Positions 36,290-46,249 of a stretch of DNA of 64,000 bases are shown here, one piece after another. The translations under genes were made by a program, and so were the position numbers. Each line of letters opens with the position of its first letter. Within the stretch, counting starts at the first letter, position 1. The notes beneath the pieces are model-generated. The model had not been told where the DNA came from, made no database searches, and saw nothing but the letters and a program-made list of their open reading frames with translations. Source of the DNA: Ursus arctos (taxonomy: Eukaryota; Chordata; Mammalia; Carnivora; Ursidae); contig NW_026622819.1 in assembly GCF_023065955.2 (NCBI RefSeq), positions 2,465,501 to 2,529,500 of the forward strand, in the 5' to 3' direction.

Positions 36290-36654
36290 AACTTCCAGTG
36301 CTTAGAGTGAGAAAGTACAGAACACTGGAAATACACACGTTTGTTGAGTGAAGTCAGTAATTCTACATGGCGAGGAGCGAGGAGGACGGGCCTGTGAAGG
36401 AACACAGGGGACCGGGAATTCTGGACGCAGCAGAAGAATGAAAACAAGTGTGGTCGGATCCACACTCATCCTTCCTGAGACATGACAGGCCCCAGAGCAG
36501 GAAGGGAGCCTCCCCAACAATGCAGATGCAGGGGAAGGGACGTGGAGGGGGGACAGCAGCCGCACACTCCTGGACCCCGTCCTTTCTTGTGGAAACGCTC
36601 TGAGACGGTGCTAGAGAGCAGGTGCCCCCGGGCAGCCAGAGCCTCTCCCTTTCC
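36290..36654 (+). repeat. 365-bp duplicated element, copy B
   Basis: Second copy of the element at 18112-18476, same orientation, about 18.2 kb away start to start. The identical length (365 bp) and absence of gaps in my hand alignment are notable. The left third after the first 15 bp and the segment near 36471-36495 hold clusters of differences; the rest is almost identical. The minus-strand 87-codon frame is intact here too (36302-36565), with about ten amino-acid differences from copy A. Origin unknown. Confidence 0.95.
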
Positions 36655-36659
36655 CAGAA

Positions 36660-37180
36660 GGAAGCAGTCCCCCAGGTCTGCACACAGGTCATGCACCTGC
36701 TGTGGATACACAGGTAAGGACAATAAGCATGCGATTGTCCCACACCAGCCTCCCCGTGGCTCCAAGTACACACTCGACCAGTCAAACATATTCCTTAAAC
36801 TGAATTATCTGGGTAGACATTCTTAAGTTGTGGAGGTGAAATTACGAATGATACATAACATTTTTGAACACATACCTAAGCCTCTCTTATTTTTTACAGA
36901 AACACCCTAGCAGGTGGATGAGCTGACGGCACCTTCCCAGAGTTCTCCCAGCCCCGGGCAGCGAGCTCTGGGCCGGGTCCGTCCCGGGTTTCCTTCCCCG
37001 GCCAGATGCTACAATTCCAAGGTGGGAGTTCTGGGACCAGGAATGCCAAGAGTCTTCTGCATTCTGAAAAACCCAGTGATGGCTGCTCGCGGCGTAGCAA
37101 CCCTATGCCCGCTGCTCAGAGCACCTGGGGTTTTCCCACTGACCTTTCCAAGAAATGTACTGTCGCCCCCAGTTAAAAAA
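36660..37180. other. unique sequence, no gene recognised
   Basis: No exon or repeat recognised between the duplicated element and the SINE. Confidence 0.4.
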
Positions 37181-37189
37181 CATCCTCTT

Positions 37190-37370
37190 GGGGCATCTGG
37201 GCGGCTCAGTCAGTTGAGTGTCTGACTCTTGGTTTCAGCTCAGGTCATGATCTCAGGGTCTTGGGATCGAACCCTGTATCCAGCTCCGTCTTCAGTGTGG
37301 AGCCTGCTCAAGGGTCCCGCTCTCTCCTCACTCCCTGCGCTCTCTCTCTCTCTCTCTCAAAAAAACAAAA
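37190..37370 (+). repeat. Can-SINE (SINEC), plus strand
   Basis: 'ggggcatctgggcggctcag', 'cagttgagtgtctgactctt', 'caggtcatgatctcagggtc', 'ttgggatcgaaccctgtatc', a CT-dinucleotide stretch and an A-tail give the full order of a carnivore tRNA-derived SINE. An 8-bp direct repeat, atcctctt, flanks it at 37182-37189 and 37371-37378. It belongs to the 'ggctcagtcagtt' type, older than the copy at 58390. The 227-codon frame starting at 37229 begins inside this SINE and is an artefact. Confidence 0.93.
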
Positions 37371-37589
37371 ATCCTCTTTGCTGTCAGATGAAGGGAAGTA
37401 GGGAAAAGTCAGAAGAGCTATCCAACAATTCCTTATTTTCATTCCACATTTGTATCTGCTGCCCTTTCCTTCCTTCCCGGCCACCAGTGGGCTTCCCCCG
37501 ACCCAACTCTGCCTTCCCAGCAGTCCAAACCCTTTTGAATTTCCTCAGTGCTGGCTCTTGGAGTCACTCACAGCTGCAAGCTGTTTGTT

Positions 37590-38300
37590 TCGTCCCGTCG
37601 CTGGAGCCTCGGAGAGGTGCGCCCAGACGGTGCCGGCACCTGCGAAGTGGCCGCGTCTGTGAGAGGTGCAGACAGGCTTGCGGCCGGCACAGTGGGGCCT
37701 GCAGAACTGCGCACGGCAAGGCGGGACGCCAGGGCCTCGGAGTTTGTCCTCGTTTCATCATTTCTGCCGGTCTCGAGGGGGGAATCAAAGGCAGGCACTC
37801 AGCAGCGCACCGCGGTGCACGGCGCCGAGCCCCAGCCCCGCTCAAACAACCCTTGCCAATTTCATCGCCATCTTGCAAGTGTGGGTGTGTTTCGTATTTA
37901 TTAATGTTTTAATGACTTCGCCCTCTCCCCAGGTCCTCGGGGAGATCCGCAGGCTCTGGACCTTTGCCTTTGAACATCCTAGAGTCAAGCATCAAGAGAA
38001 GGTGACAAGGGCCGGGAGGCCCCCCGACACGGCCGCTCCCGCGTCAGCCTCTGCAATTATGGACACCTTTCCAGCAGCCGGTAATTGAAACGTGCGAACC
38101 ACATGGGCGCCGGTCAATAACGGCGCCCACACACAAATGACACGCGGGCTTTCCGGGGCCGCCATCCTGGGCGCTTTGCTCTTCACCTTTTATCCTTCTC
38201 ACCATCATGACTTAATCCACTCTAATGAGGCGCGCTCCACGGCCAGAGCCCGGCGGCCACACAGCTCTCTTCTGGCACCGCGCGGGGTTTGTAAGAAGCC
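37590..38300. promoter_or_regulatory. CpG-island-like block
   Basis: In 37590-37846 I count about 27 CpGs in 257 bp (GC about 64%), an observed/expected ratio near 1; density stays raised to about 38300. It is free of recognised repeats. 'ctctccccag' at 37923 looks like a splice acceptor but no conserved frame follows it. Candidate promoter or enhancer of an unseen gene or noncoding RNA; inference. Confidence 0.5.
38104..38129. promoter_or_regulatory. GC-rich palindrome around a forkhead-like motif
   Basis: Perfect 9-bp inverted repeat tgggcgccg / cggcgccca with an 8-bp spacer, gtcaataa. The spacer fits the degenerate forkhead consensus RTMAAYA, and the arms contain GGCGCC. It lies within the CpG-rich block. 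Inverted repeats of this length with full pairing are uncommon by chance in 700 bp, but binding is not shown. Confidence 0.6.
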
Positions 38301-38499
38301 TGAAAGGAAGGGACTCTTCCAGACTTCCCCGAGGGGAGCCTAGCGCCTTTCGCAAACTTCCCCTTCACCATGCAGCTTCCTCAACCCTGGCCCATGACTC
38401 GCTGGCCAGCGGGCGCTGTGGCCATTGCAGGGTGGGCATGGGCTCCAGGTCGCCTGCCCGCACATTTAACTTGGCGGCACGCATGTCTGTCCTAGCTTG

Positions 38500-38890
38500 A
38501 AGGACACGGCTGGTGGCCACATGTCACTGTTGACAAACAGCAGGTGACGGCCAGCAAGCCGCGAGAGCGCGAATCCCTCTCACCCCCTTCTCCTTACCCA
38601 TCTGTCCGCGCGTCCCGAGCTGCGAGTGCCCGTGTGCAGGTGCAGCGGCGAGAAGCGCGGGCAAGATGGTGTGGCGGACACACTGGCGGCTGGCCGGGCA
38701 GACAGGAACCCGCTTCCGCCTGATGTGGCTGCATGTTTTGCAGGAGGAAACAAGGGTCGCTTTAATTGGCGAATCCCATATGTTCTCCAGGCTCCGTCAC
38801 AGAGGTCTGCAGCGCGGTGGCAATTCCGGCGGCTCACATGTCGCCGAGCTGCTCTTACACCTGCCCCACCGCCAGCCGGACTCTGCGGCA
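38500..38890. promoter_or_regulatory. CpG-rich block
   Basis: Raised CpG content (for example gccgcgagagcgcgaa near 38558, ccgcgcgtcccgagctgcga near 38605, gcagcggcgagaagcgcggg near 38643). No repeat. Overlapping frames of 80-91 codons in three phases are typical of a CpG-rich noncoding block. Probably one regulatory domain with the block at 37.6-38.3 kb. Confidence 0.4.
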
Positions 38891-39099
38891 GCCTGTGCTA
38901 ATAATTAGCATCTCCTCTTCCGCTGACTTCACACTGCTCAGCCGTGTGTCTCGGTCCCAGAAAGTGCCAGGCCTGTGTCCCCTCCCAGGTGCAGGGGCGA
39001 GCCCGTGGTCTGCAGGGCACCACCAAATCACTGAACTTCTCCAAATGCGTGCAACGACACCAGCCCTGGATGTGCATATCTCATATTTTTATAATTAAT

Positions 39100-39830
39100 A
39101 CAATATTTCACTTTAATGGTTTTTTCTGTTGTTGAAAGCAGGGAAAAGAAGAAAAGAGAAGCACAATGCATTGAAAGCTCATGGGATTAACTGCATGGTC
39201 TTAATAAATGTATACACATCCAAGGCAGGGAGAAAAAAATGTCGCTGTTACACGGCTTGAACCTCCCCCTTTTCTCCAGCCTTAATCTGATTTTTGCCAA
39301 TTCCTTTTGATCTATCAGGGGCAGGCAAGTCAGGTCCACAAGTACAGATGGGCTAAATATGGAGATTAGCCCCTTCTCCTCCTGCCTCAGCTCCTAATAC
39401 CTGATTAAGTCTAGAATCGCACGATTGTCTCCAAGCCGGCTATCAGAGTGGCCGGGCTCAGAAGGGGGCAGGATGAAGGCCGATTTTGTAATGGATACTT
39501 ATTTTATCCCAGCGCTCTAAGGAGATTAGGCCTGGGGGTGTCACATTAGCCGTGATCTCTGGGCCCCTGGCCGGCTCTGGCGGTTTTCAAACACCTCTCC
39601 TCGGCCTTAGAACAAACAGGGAGCCTGGACCCAGAGGCCCCATGTCGGGCATGAATAATTGCCCACTGCAAACTGTTTGAAGATCACAAAGTGCTGTGTA
39701 AATTACTCAGTTTGGGCTTTAGTCGGGGTGATTTGTGGTGACTTATTGAATCTTTTCACAGTTCGGAATTAAACTTTCTCCACTGCTAACTGCGGGCAGC
39801 AGAGAATGGCAGCGGGCTCTGAGCTGACAG
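39100..39830. promoter_or_regulatory. likely conserved regulatory element with clustered GATTA motifs
   Basis: About 700 bp with no recognisable repeat and motifs clustered as in developmental enhancers: cttaatctga (39281), ggagattagcc (39361), ctgattaagt (39401) and ggagattagg (39521) all contain the TAATC/GATTA core bound by Otx/Pitx/Gsc-type (K50) homeodomains. The stretch 39650-39790 (gaataattgcccactgcaaa onward) has the even, low-CpG texture of deeply conserved sequence. Motifs are seen; function and conservation are inferred. Confidence 0.4.
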
Positions 39831-39839
39831 CCCTGCCCT

Positions 39840-39945
39840 CAGATCAAGCTCGCAGGGGCCGTGCCGGAGTCAGGCGGGGCGAGCCGGCCGGCCCTGCGCT
39901 TCAGACGGCGGCCAGCGGCCGAGCTGCTCCGCCACGTTATGCCTA
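39840..39945. promoter_or_regulatory. short CpG-dense stretch
   Basis: 'ggcggggcgagccggccggc' and 'cagacggcggccagcggccg' give about a dozen CpGs in 100 bp. It lies between the GATTA-rich element and the A-tract/G-tract, still without repeats. Confidence 0.4.
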
Positions 39946-39978
39946 TTCAGCATAAAACTGAAAATAGCTATTGAAACC

Positions 39979-40028
39979 AAAAAAAAAAAAAAAAAAAAAT
40001 GGGGAGGGGGTGGGGGGAGGAGGAAGGG
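39979..40028 (+). other. A-tract joined to a G-quadruplex candidate
   Basis: A run of about 21 A (to 39999) is followed directly by ggggagggggtggggggagg and then aggaaggg. The G runs (4, 5, 6 and further 2-3 G) separated by single bases satisfy the usual G-quadruplex pattern on the plus strand. There is no SINE or LINE body next to the A-run, so it is not a retroelement tail. Confidence 0.75.
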
Positions 40029-40059
40029 AGCCGCTGCTTCTTTGGAATCACCCACACGT

Positions 40060-41560
40060 TTTTGGCACGATCTCTCGGGCAATTTTCCCACCAGCACATC
40101 CAATTTATTTTTTGTTTGTTTTCAAACATGGCACATTTCTTTAATTAGTGAGGGCAAACAAGTTAGAAACAGAAAGAAAAAAAACAAAAGTTTAAGAATT
40201 CTGGTCGGGGCAACGATGTGATTACACCACATTGAATTCGGGGGACTGAGCTGGGCGGGTCGGCTCCCGTCGGAGTCACTCGGGGCGAGAGGACTTTCCC
40301 GGGTGTGGACAGCCCAGGTGCCAGCGCAACCCAGCGTCCTTTGAACAGGGAGTGAAACGCTTTTGTCTTTCAAATACATTTGTGCCGCAGGTTTTTGAAG
40401 ATTCTGTTAACTGGCGTGTTGCCTGCCCTGGTTCTATGCAGGAGGTTGCTTAGAATAAATTAATTAGCTACTATGTATTTTTTCTTTGTATCTACCTGAT
40501 CTAAGTTGTTTTTGTTAAATAGTCATAAAACCAAAAACAAATTCTGTAATATCAGAAGTAGTGATGAATAATTTTTAATCTTGCCAAATATTTTGGAAAC
40601 CATGAGAGAATACGGACAATTGCTCTAAAGGGCTTTTATGGTAAAGAAGCCCAGACAGTATTTCTGTGCTTTTGGCGTTCTACTGGGTGCTAATAGCTGT
40701 AGCAATCTGTTTTCTAATTATCAAGACACTTACCCTCAGACATCTGAACATAGAAATATTTTTAATCACCTATCATTAAGGAAAGAATCAAAGTTAGAAT
40801 ATGGAAGTAAAAATGTAATTAATTACCTATTAATGATTATGTATTAGTTAAAAGGTTAGTGCAATTCTTTTACGTGTGTGTTTATTTTCAGATTATTTTT
40901 ATTTTGCTATATTTTTAAAATAGGTATTGACTAGGCATTCATAGCAATTAAGAGTTTCTGAGTTCATTTCTAAAAATGTAAAAGAAATGCAGTCTACTAT
41001 ACTCTGGATAGGTATGCTGCCTGTCCCTGAATGGAATAGCTTATTATGTAATAACTAATGTACATTTATCATCTAGTAAGGACCAAGAAAAATTGAGAAG
41101 CGGAACCCAGATATATTGTGCTTTGTTTTAAAGTCGGATTAGCAAATGGAAAAAAAATCAATACAAGTCTCCATTGTAAAGGTAGGTAAATTTTACGATC
41201 CTCGTTAAAGCCAGCCTAGTTAACTATTCGCCACGGCATTTACCTAAATTACAGAAAGAAAAGCAATGCTTGGAAGGATAAACTGGCCTCATTCTCAAAC
41301 CAGCACATCTACCATGCACGGTTTTGTGTTCATTGTGAGCTCACAAATTCCTGATAGATGTGCAAATAACAAAATAAAATATTCTAAACAAAGAGGCTCT
41401 GTGTTGGTGGGGTATGAGCTTGTAAGAACAATCTAGATCATTGTTTTGGTTCTCAACTTCATTTGGATATAATCTAGCTAAACTTAGACCAGGTTATTTC
41501 TCGCGGAAAGATTATATCTCATAGAAAAAATACGTATTTCTAGGTATTTAATTACTACCA
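40060..41560. promoter_or_regulatory. AT-rich repeat-free stretch, possible conserved noncoding DNA
   Basis: About 1.5 kb, AT-rich, containing no recognised repeat, with many homeodomain-like words (aataaattaattagctac near 40455, atgtaattaattacctatta near 40813). In a mammalian genome, 1.5 kb without a retroelement next to CpG-rich blocks fits the repeat-poor surroundings of developmental genes. Alternatively it is ordinary AT-rich desert; no conservation data are available. Confidence 0.3.
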
Positions 41561-41643
41561 CATTCACAGCATGGCGCTAGGCTCTTTGGTGATACCTGGG
41601 TAAGAAACTTCTAGAAACTTCTGACCTTTGAAGATTTACGGGA

Positions 41644-41691
41644 GTGTGTGTATGTGTGTGTGTGCGTGCGTGTGTGTGTGTGTGTGTGTAT
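41644..41691. repeat. (TG)n microsatellite
   Basis: About 48 bp of TG units with CG/TA interruptions (gtgcgtgcgtgt). A purine/pyrimidine-alternating tract such as this can adopt Z-DNA. Confidence 0.95.
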
Positions 41692-41744
41692 GTACAGGAG
41701 GAAGGGAGGTGAAGAGAGACTCGTAATAGTAACAAACATTCTAC

Positions 41745-41880
41745 CTTCTTACTTTCATCGTCTCTTCCAAATGCTTCACATGTAATAACTCGATGATGTT
41801 GGGAAGAGGACCCATCATGGTCTCCATTTAATGCGGTGAGAGATAATACCAGCTAGTGCACGGCAGAGCTGGGGCAGGAG
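41745..41880 (+). repeat. MIR SINE, plus strand
   Basis: 'ccaaatgcttcacatgtaat', 'aactcgatgatgttggg', 'ggacccatcatggtctccat' and 'gtgcacggcagagctggggc' follow MIR order (gctaagcactttacatgtat, ttaatcctcacaac, ttatccccat, ggcagagctgggat). Confidence 0.7.
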
Positions 41881-41889
41881 CCCGTGCTG

Positions 41890-43060
41890 CTCGTCTCTGG
41901 GGTCCTTCGTCTTCACCACACCCCTGCCTCCTATCCTGAGGGTGTTAAATGCAGAAAAGTTGACATCCCGGAAAAGGCTGGTGGGTGCGTAGCTGAGGAC
42001 CGGGGGATAGAGCACAGCTGAGGTCAGGCTGCAGAGGAGTGGGGGCATCGGGAGGCAGCCCACCTCCATGCGCAGACACACCAGCACCTGACCTTCACAC
42101 AGGGCTAAGGCTGAGGTGCGCACAAAATGAGGTAAGACTGAGTCGGTGGGACCTTGTACTGAAGGACTTGAACCAAAAATGACTGAGGCTTACATATTAT
42201 TTTTTAATAATCATATCTCTGTGTAGCTGGACTAGGAACCTAGGCTACTTTCATCTTGTTTGTGAAGGCCATACAGCATTCTTGTGACTTGTATTCAGTC
42301 TTTAGCATCCAATTGAAGTATTATCTGCCATTTGTGATTGTCTACCGCAAACACCTCTCAACTCTAAATAGCCCCTGCCTGTAGGCTTTCAGGCCAAGCT
42401 TGCTCTGGGAACCCTGATCAGTCTGTAGGAGATATTCAACTACTACGATGGGTGGGTCACTTGGAGGCAAGGTCCTGGGTTGCTCAGAGTCTTCAAGGTT
42501 GGGGAGGGGCAGGGAAATGCGGCCTCAGCTCCCCACTTTCCACAGGAAAGGACACAGTTTGGTTCGGTTGTCAAGAATACTGACAGGCATCTGTAACCCA
42601 GAGCCCATGAGGACAAGACAGCAGGGTTGGACATCTTGTTGGGCTTAAGTGTGCCTGTCATTCAAAGGATGTTTCTGTAACTTCTTCTTTTTTCCGGTGA
42701 CAGTGGAAGATCAGGTGCCATTTCTTCCTTCACAGGCAAACTCTTTGCGAAGGGGACCCAGGACCCACATGTCCTATGAGCGCTTCATTCTGTTGCAGTA
42801 TCGTAGCGGGAAGCTCACTCTTGGCCAGGCAAGGGAGACATGCTGTGGCTTCTGAGAGAGCAGCGACATGGTAGGTCAGTATTACAGGGAAACCTCCAAA
42901 CTCAAGCTCTTCTGAAGCCAGCCCCACATTGTATGCTCTTCTCACAGAAAGAAAAGGATTAAGTGCACACATTACACGAACACAAATTACAGTCTCACAG
43001 ATTAACTCCAGATGATTGATGATTTGATGAACATAGGAGGTTAACTAGCAGGTTGGGTGG
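41890..43060. other. unique sequence, no gene recognised
   Basis: No coding exon is recognised. The 102-codon minus frame at 41815-42123 includes MIR sequence and is discounted. Confidence 0.4.
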
Positions 43061-43069
43061 TCATACTTC

Positions 43070-43205
43070 CAGCTTGGACCCCTAGCTTCACTACTTTGTT
43101 GCTTCGAGGCTCTGGGCAAGCCACTGAAGTTGTGTGTACCTCGTCTCTTCATCTGTGAAACGGGAGCCATAGCACCCAGCTGACAAGGTGTGTTTCAGTG
43201 CCAAG
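43070..43205 (+). repeat. MIR SINE, plus strand
   Basis: 'gcttcactactttgttgctt', 'gaggctctgggcaagccact', 'tcgtctcttcatctgtgaaa', 'cgggagccatagcaccca' match MIR (ttactagctgtgtgaccttgggcaag, cctcagtttcctcatctgtaaaatgggg). Confidence 0.85.
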
Positions 43206-43229
43206 AACATAATGAGTTCTTGTAAACAT

Positions 43230-43340
43230 GAACAGTATTATGCATTAAGCACCTACCATGTGTCAGGCTCTGGTAGAGATGAGACAGAAACTGTAAAAGA
43301 AAGAGACAGACCCTGTCATCACAGAGCAGGGAGAGATGCA
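43230..43340 (-). repeat. L2 3'-end fragment, minus strand
   Basis: 'attaagcacctaccatgtgt', 'caggctctggtagagatgag' and 'accctgtcatcacagagcag' correspond to the reverse complement of the L2 3' end (attgagcacctactatgtgccaggcact). It follows the MIR directly. Short and old. Confidence 0.7.
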
Positions 43341-43344
43341 AAAA

Positions 43345-44240
43345 GTAATCAGGAGAGCAATATAAGAGAGGGTAATTTCCTTGAAGAAGGTAAAATAGCT
43401 GTTGCGCAGATGCATTACCAATTATCGGCCAATGAAGGGAGAAGACAAGGATGGTTTGATCCTGGTACAGCCTAGGGGAAGCTCAGGCTGAGAAAGACCT
43501 TGAACAATGGGGTGGGCTTGGAGAGAAGAGAAGAGTTCCTTTTAAAGTTCCAGGCTATGTGTTCCAAATTTGCAGCTGGAGGACTGCGCTGTCAGGGGAT
43601 GAGGGTCTGAGGCTGCAGGCCAGCTGTGAGAGTGTTTGGAAGTGTAGATAAATCCGGAATTTTTATTGCAGTGATCGGTCTACATTCTGTGCATCAAGAT
43701 GGAGAGACGTGAAGTGTCAGAGCAAGTGAAAATCACCAGAGACACCACCAGGGATCCAGGTGAGGCCAGGCTTTGGCGCACGCACTGCCTTCTGTAATTG
43801 CCTCTAGACATGACTGATTCCACTGCTCATATTCTTGTAACACCGCAAACCTTTCCCCAGGAAGTTAATTTTTGAGCTACTTACCAAACGTTTGCTTGGT
43901 ACCACTTTAGATACATCTACACCCTTTCTGACTCCTTCAGTAGTTCTGCACGGCAAGAGCGCATGGGTGAGAGGAGAGCAGCCACTGGAAGGTTCATCAG
44001 ACATGGCTCTGTATATTTTATTACTGTAAATATACTCCTGGGCATTTGCAGGTGAGTTTCATCACTTCTATATGTATATCCAGAGATTTATGATGATTAC
44101 TTCAATATGATATTAATTATCTAGTTTTTACAGTCTTTAAATACATGAAATCAATTGTTGCATAAATTTTGCAAGTATTAGAATTACTATCACTTGCCAC
44201 AACCAAATCTAAGTGCGATATAATTTGTTCTCATCAGTGT
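43345..44240. other. unique sequence, no gene recognised
   Basis: No exon or confident repeat. May contain more decayed L2 on the minus strand up to about 43760 (gagcaggtgaa-like wording), not firm enough to extend the call. Confidence 0.4.
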
Positions 44241-44249
44241 TTCTTTTCC

Positions 44250-44380
44250 AGAAAAAGTGATGAAAGTCCTGATCCTCACATCCCACAACCAGAGATTTGG
44301 GGTTAGTAAGTTTGGACCAATGACTTAGAATCTGCATTTCAACAAATTCCCAGGTTATTTTTATGCAGTTTGAGAAACCA
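44250..44380 (+). repeat. MER5-type (hAT-Charlie) DNA transposon fragment
   Basis: 'accagagatttggggttagt', 'gacttagaatctgcatttca', 'acaaattcccaggttatttt', 'tatgcagtttgagaaacca' match the MER5A/B right part (agaatctgcatttctaacaagttcccaggtgatgctgatgc...tttgagaacca). Non-autonomous, long inactive. Confidence 0.75.
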
Positions 44381-44389
44381 AATAAGCCC

Positions 44390-46240
44390 CTCATATCTTG
44401 ACCTTCTGAACCTTCTCTCTTGACAATAGCTCATTGAGAAGCAGTATTGTGAGCAAAGAGTAAAATAACAAAAAAGTTTGACATAAAAAGGCAAGTCAGT
44501 ATTTTTAATGCTTTGCCATTTGAGGTACAAACAGTAACCTATTCATTTCTCCTACTTCCTGTGAAGCCTTAAATCCCTTCATTGAGGATGTTTCCCAATC
44601 CAGCTCCCATCCCCTTTGTACCTGTGCAGAACAAATGTGTTTGCTCTGCCTTTCTATCTCCATACCTCTAGCCACGTGGCCACCACGTGACTCTCCTGCA
44701 TGTTTACTTCTTCATTTGCATATTATTTCAAATAGAAGAACGGACTTGCTACAGTCGCTTTTCACTGCAGTGCAGAATATAGGATGATTTTCTTAAGTTA
44801 GCTGAGTCCAGTGCCCTGATTTAGACACTGCAGACTTATCTTGCCTCCTCACGCACTCCCAAGACCGGCGACAGCAGGTCCTACTCACCAGCAGGCAGGA
44901 GCGCTGACCCCCAGTCGTGATAATTCACAGCCTCATCCTTCAGGGCCCTTGTGTGCGGAGGGCTCCTTGGACTCAGACTGTACAACAGGACTTCCTCGGG
45001 GTTGGGAAATTGCTCCAAGGAGAGGCAGGCAAAGGTCAGATCTCAGAATGAAAGCAATGGTCCTTCGAAAATTGTAAGGGTTCATTCAATAATTGCCCAG
45101 CTGAAGTGAGCCGTGGCCCAGACCCCTGGGTTACAGAACATGCCATGGGCTCTTTGGTAATGACTTGGGGCTTCTGTTGGGGATGCTGGCTGTTTCTGAA
45201 TACCTATGGCCACCGTCCCCCAGCCCTGCAACATGCCTGTCAATCCTGCAGGTTTATTAGTAGAGACTAATCAATAAAGATAGACACAGCGCTCTCTGAC
45301 GGGGCAGGCAAAGCCTGCGAGGGCAAGGCACCCCTAGACCCTCACTGAGCTCCTGATCTTTGATCAATGTTCCTGCTCCAAAGGTGCACCCACTAAAGAG
45401 ATGACAAAATAAGTAAATCCTGTCTCTTTCTGTTGAGTTTGTGGGAGAGGCCCAGAGAGGAGGCAGGGATGTTCGGGGAGGCCATGGGTACTGTCTTCAG
45501 GGACAGATGCGTTCCCTGGGGGTGTGCCCTTGCTGGAATGATGCCATGGTTTTCACTGGGACATCGTTGTTCAAGTTCCTCTCCTGGGTAACCACCTCCC
45601 TCCTCCCCTCCATACGTACCCACAGGTATGGCTTTAAAGAAACACAATGTTTATTTTAAAAGTTAATTTGAGACATCGTAATAATATGTATTAAAGTATA
45701 AGTGTATTAATTATCTTGTAAAGTGGAAAAGTATCTCTCAGAGGTAAACTCATCTAATGTTGAAACATCCCTTTATAGTCTTCTAAGTACATATATGTCT
45801 CCTGAGCACATTAAAATTGCAATCGTTATAGGCACCTATTTTTTCCCAGTATAGTCTCCTATATTTAAGTTTCTCTATCCTAGAACATTTGGATAGATGC
45901 ATGCTTCACTCTTACAAACAAGGCCAAAAAAATGACCTCAGCTTAGAATCCTGACTGAATCCCAGAGTGTCCCTAAGAGACAGTCCTTCAGTGGAATCGT
46001 TGTGCTTAATTGTGCGCACATGCTAAAACTCTCACACACGTTGTCAAAATGGTCTATGGAAAATTCATGCCAAATTTTAAAATTCCACTGAAATTTTGAG
46101 AGAGGTGACTCAGGGAGTCCTGGATAGAACTCAGCATCTCCTGCAGGATACCGACAGACCAGACGGAGCCCGCTAATCCAGCTTTCATTTTATGTGGATA
46201 CAATCACGTTAGCCAATGATGTCACAACTTTATTGGGTGT
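44390..46240. other. unique sequence, no gene recognised
   Basis: About 1.8 kb without recognised exons or repeats. The 45660-46100 part is AT-rich. Confidence 0.4.
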
Positions 46241-46249
46241 TTTTATTTC

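Noticed and set aside
37229..37912. 227-codon plus-strand frame
   Set aside because: Starts inside the Can-SINE and continues into the CpG-rich block; a chance read-through.
37923..38090. Possible exon after the ctctccccag acceptor-like site
   Set aside because: No conserved or domain-bearing frame follows, and no matching donor or known protein is recognised.
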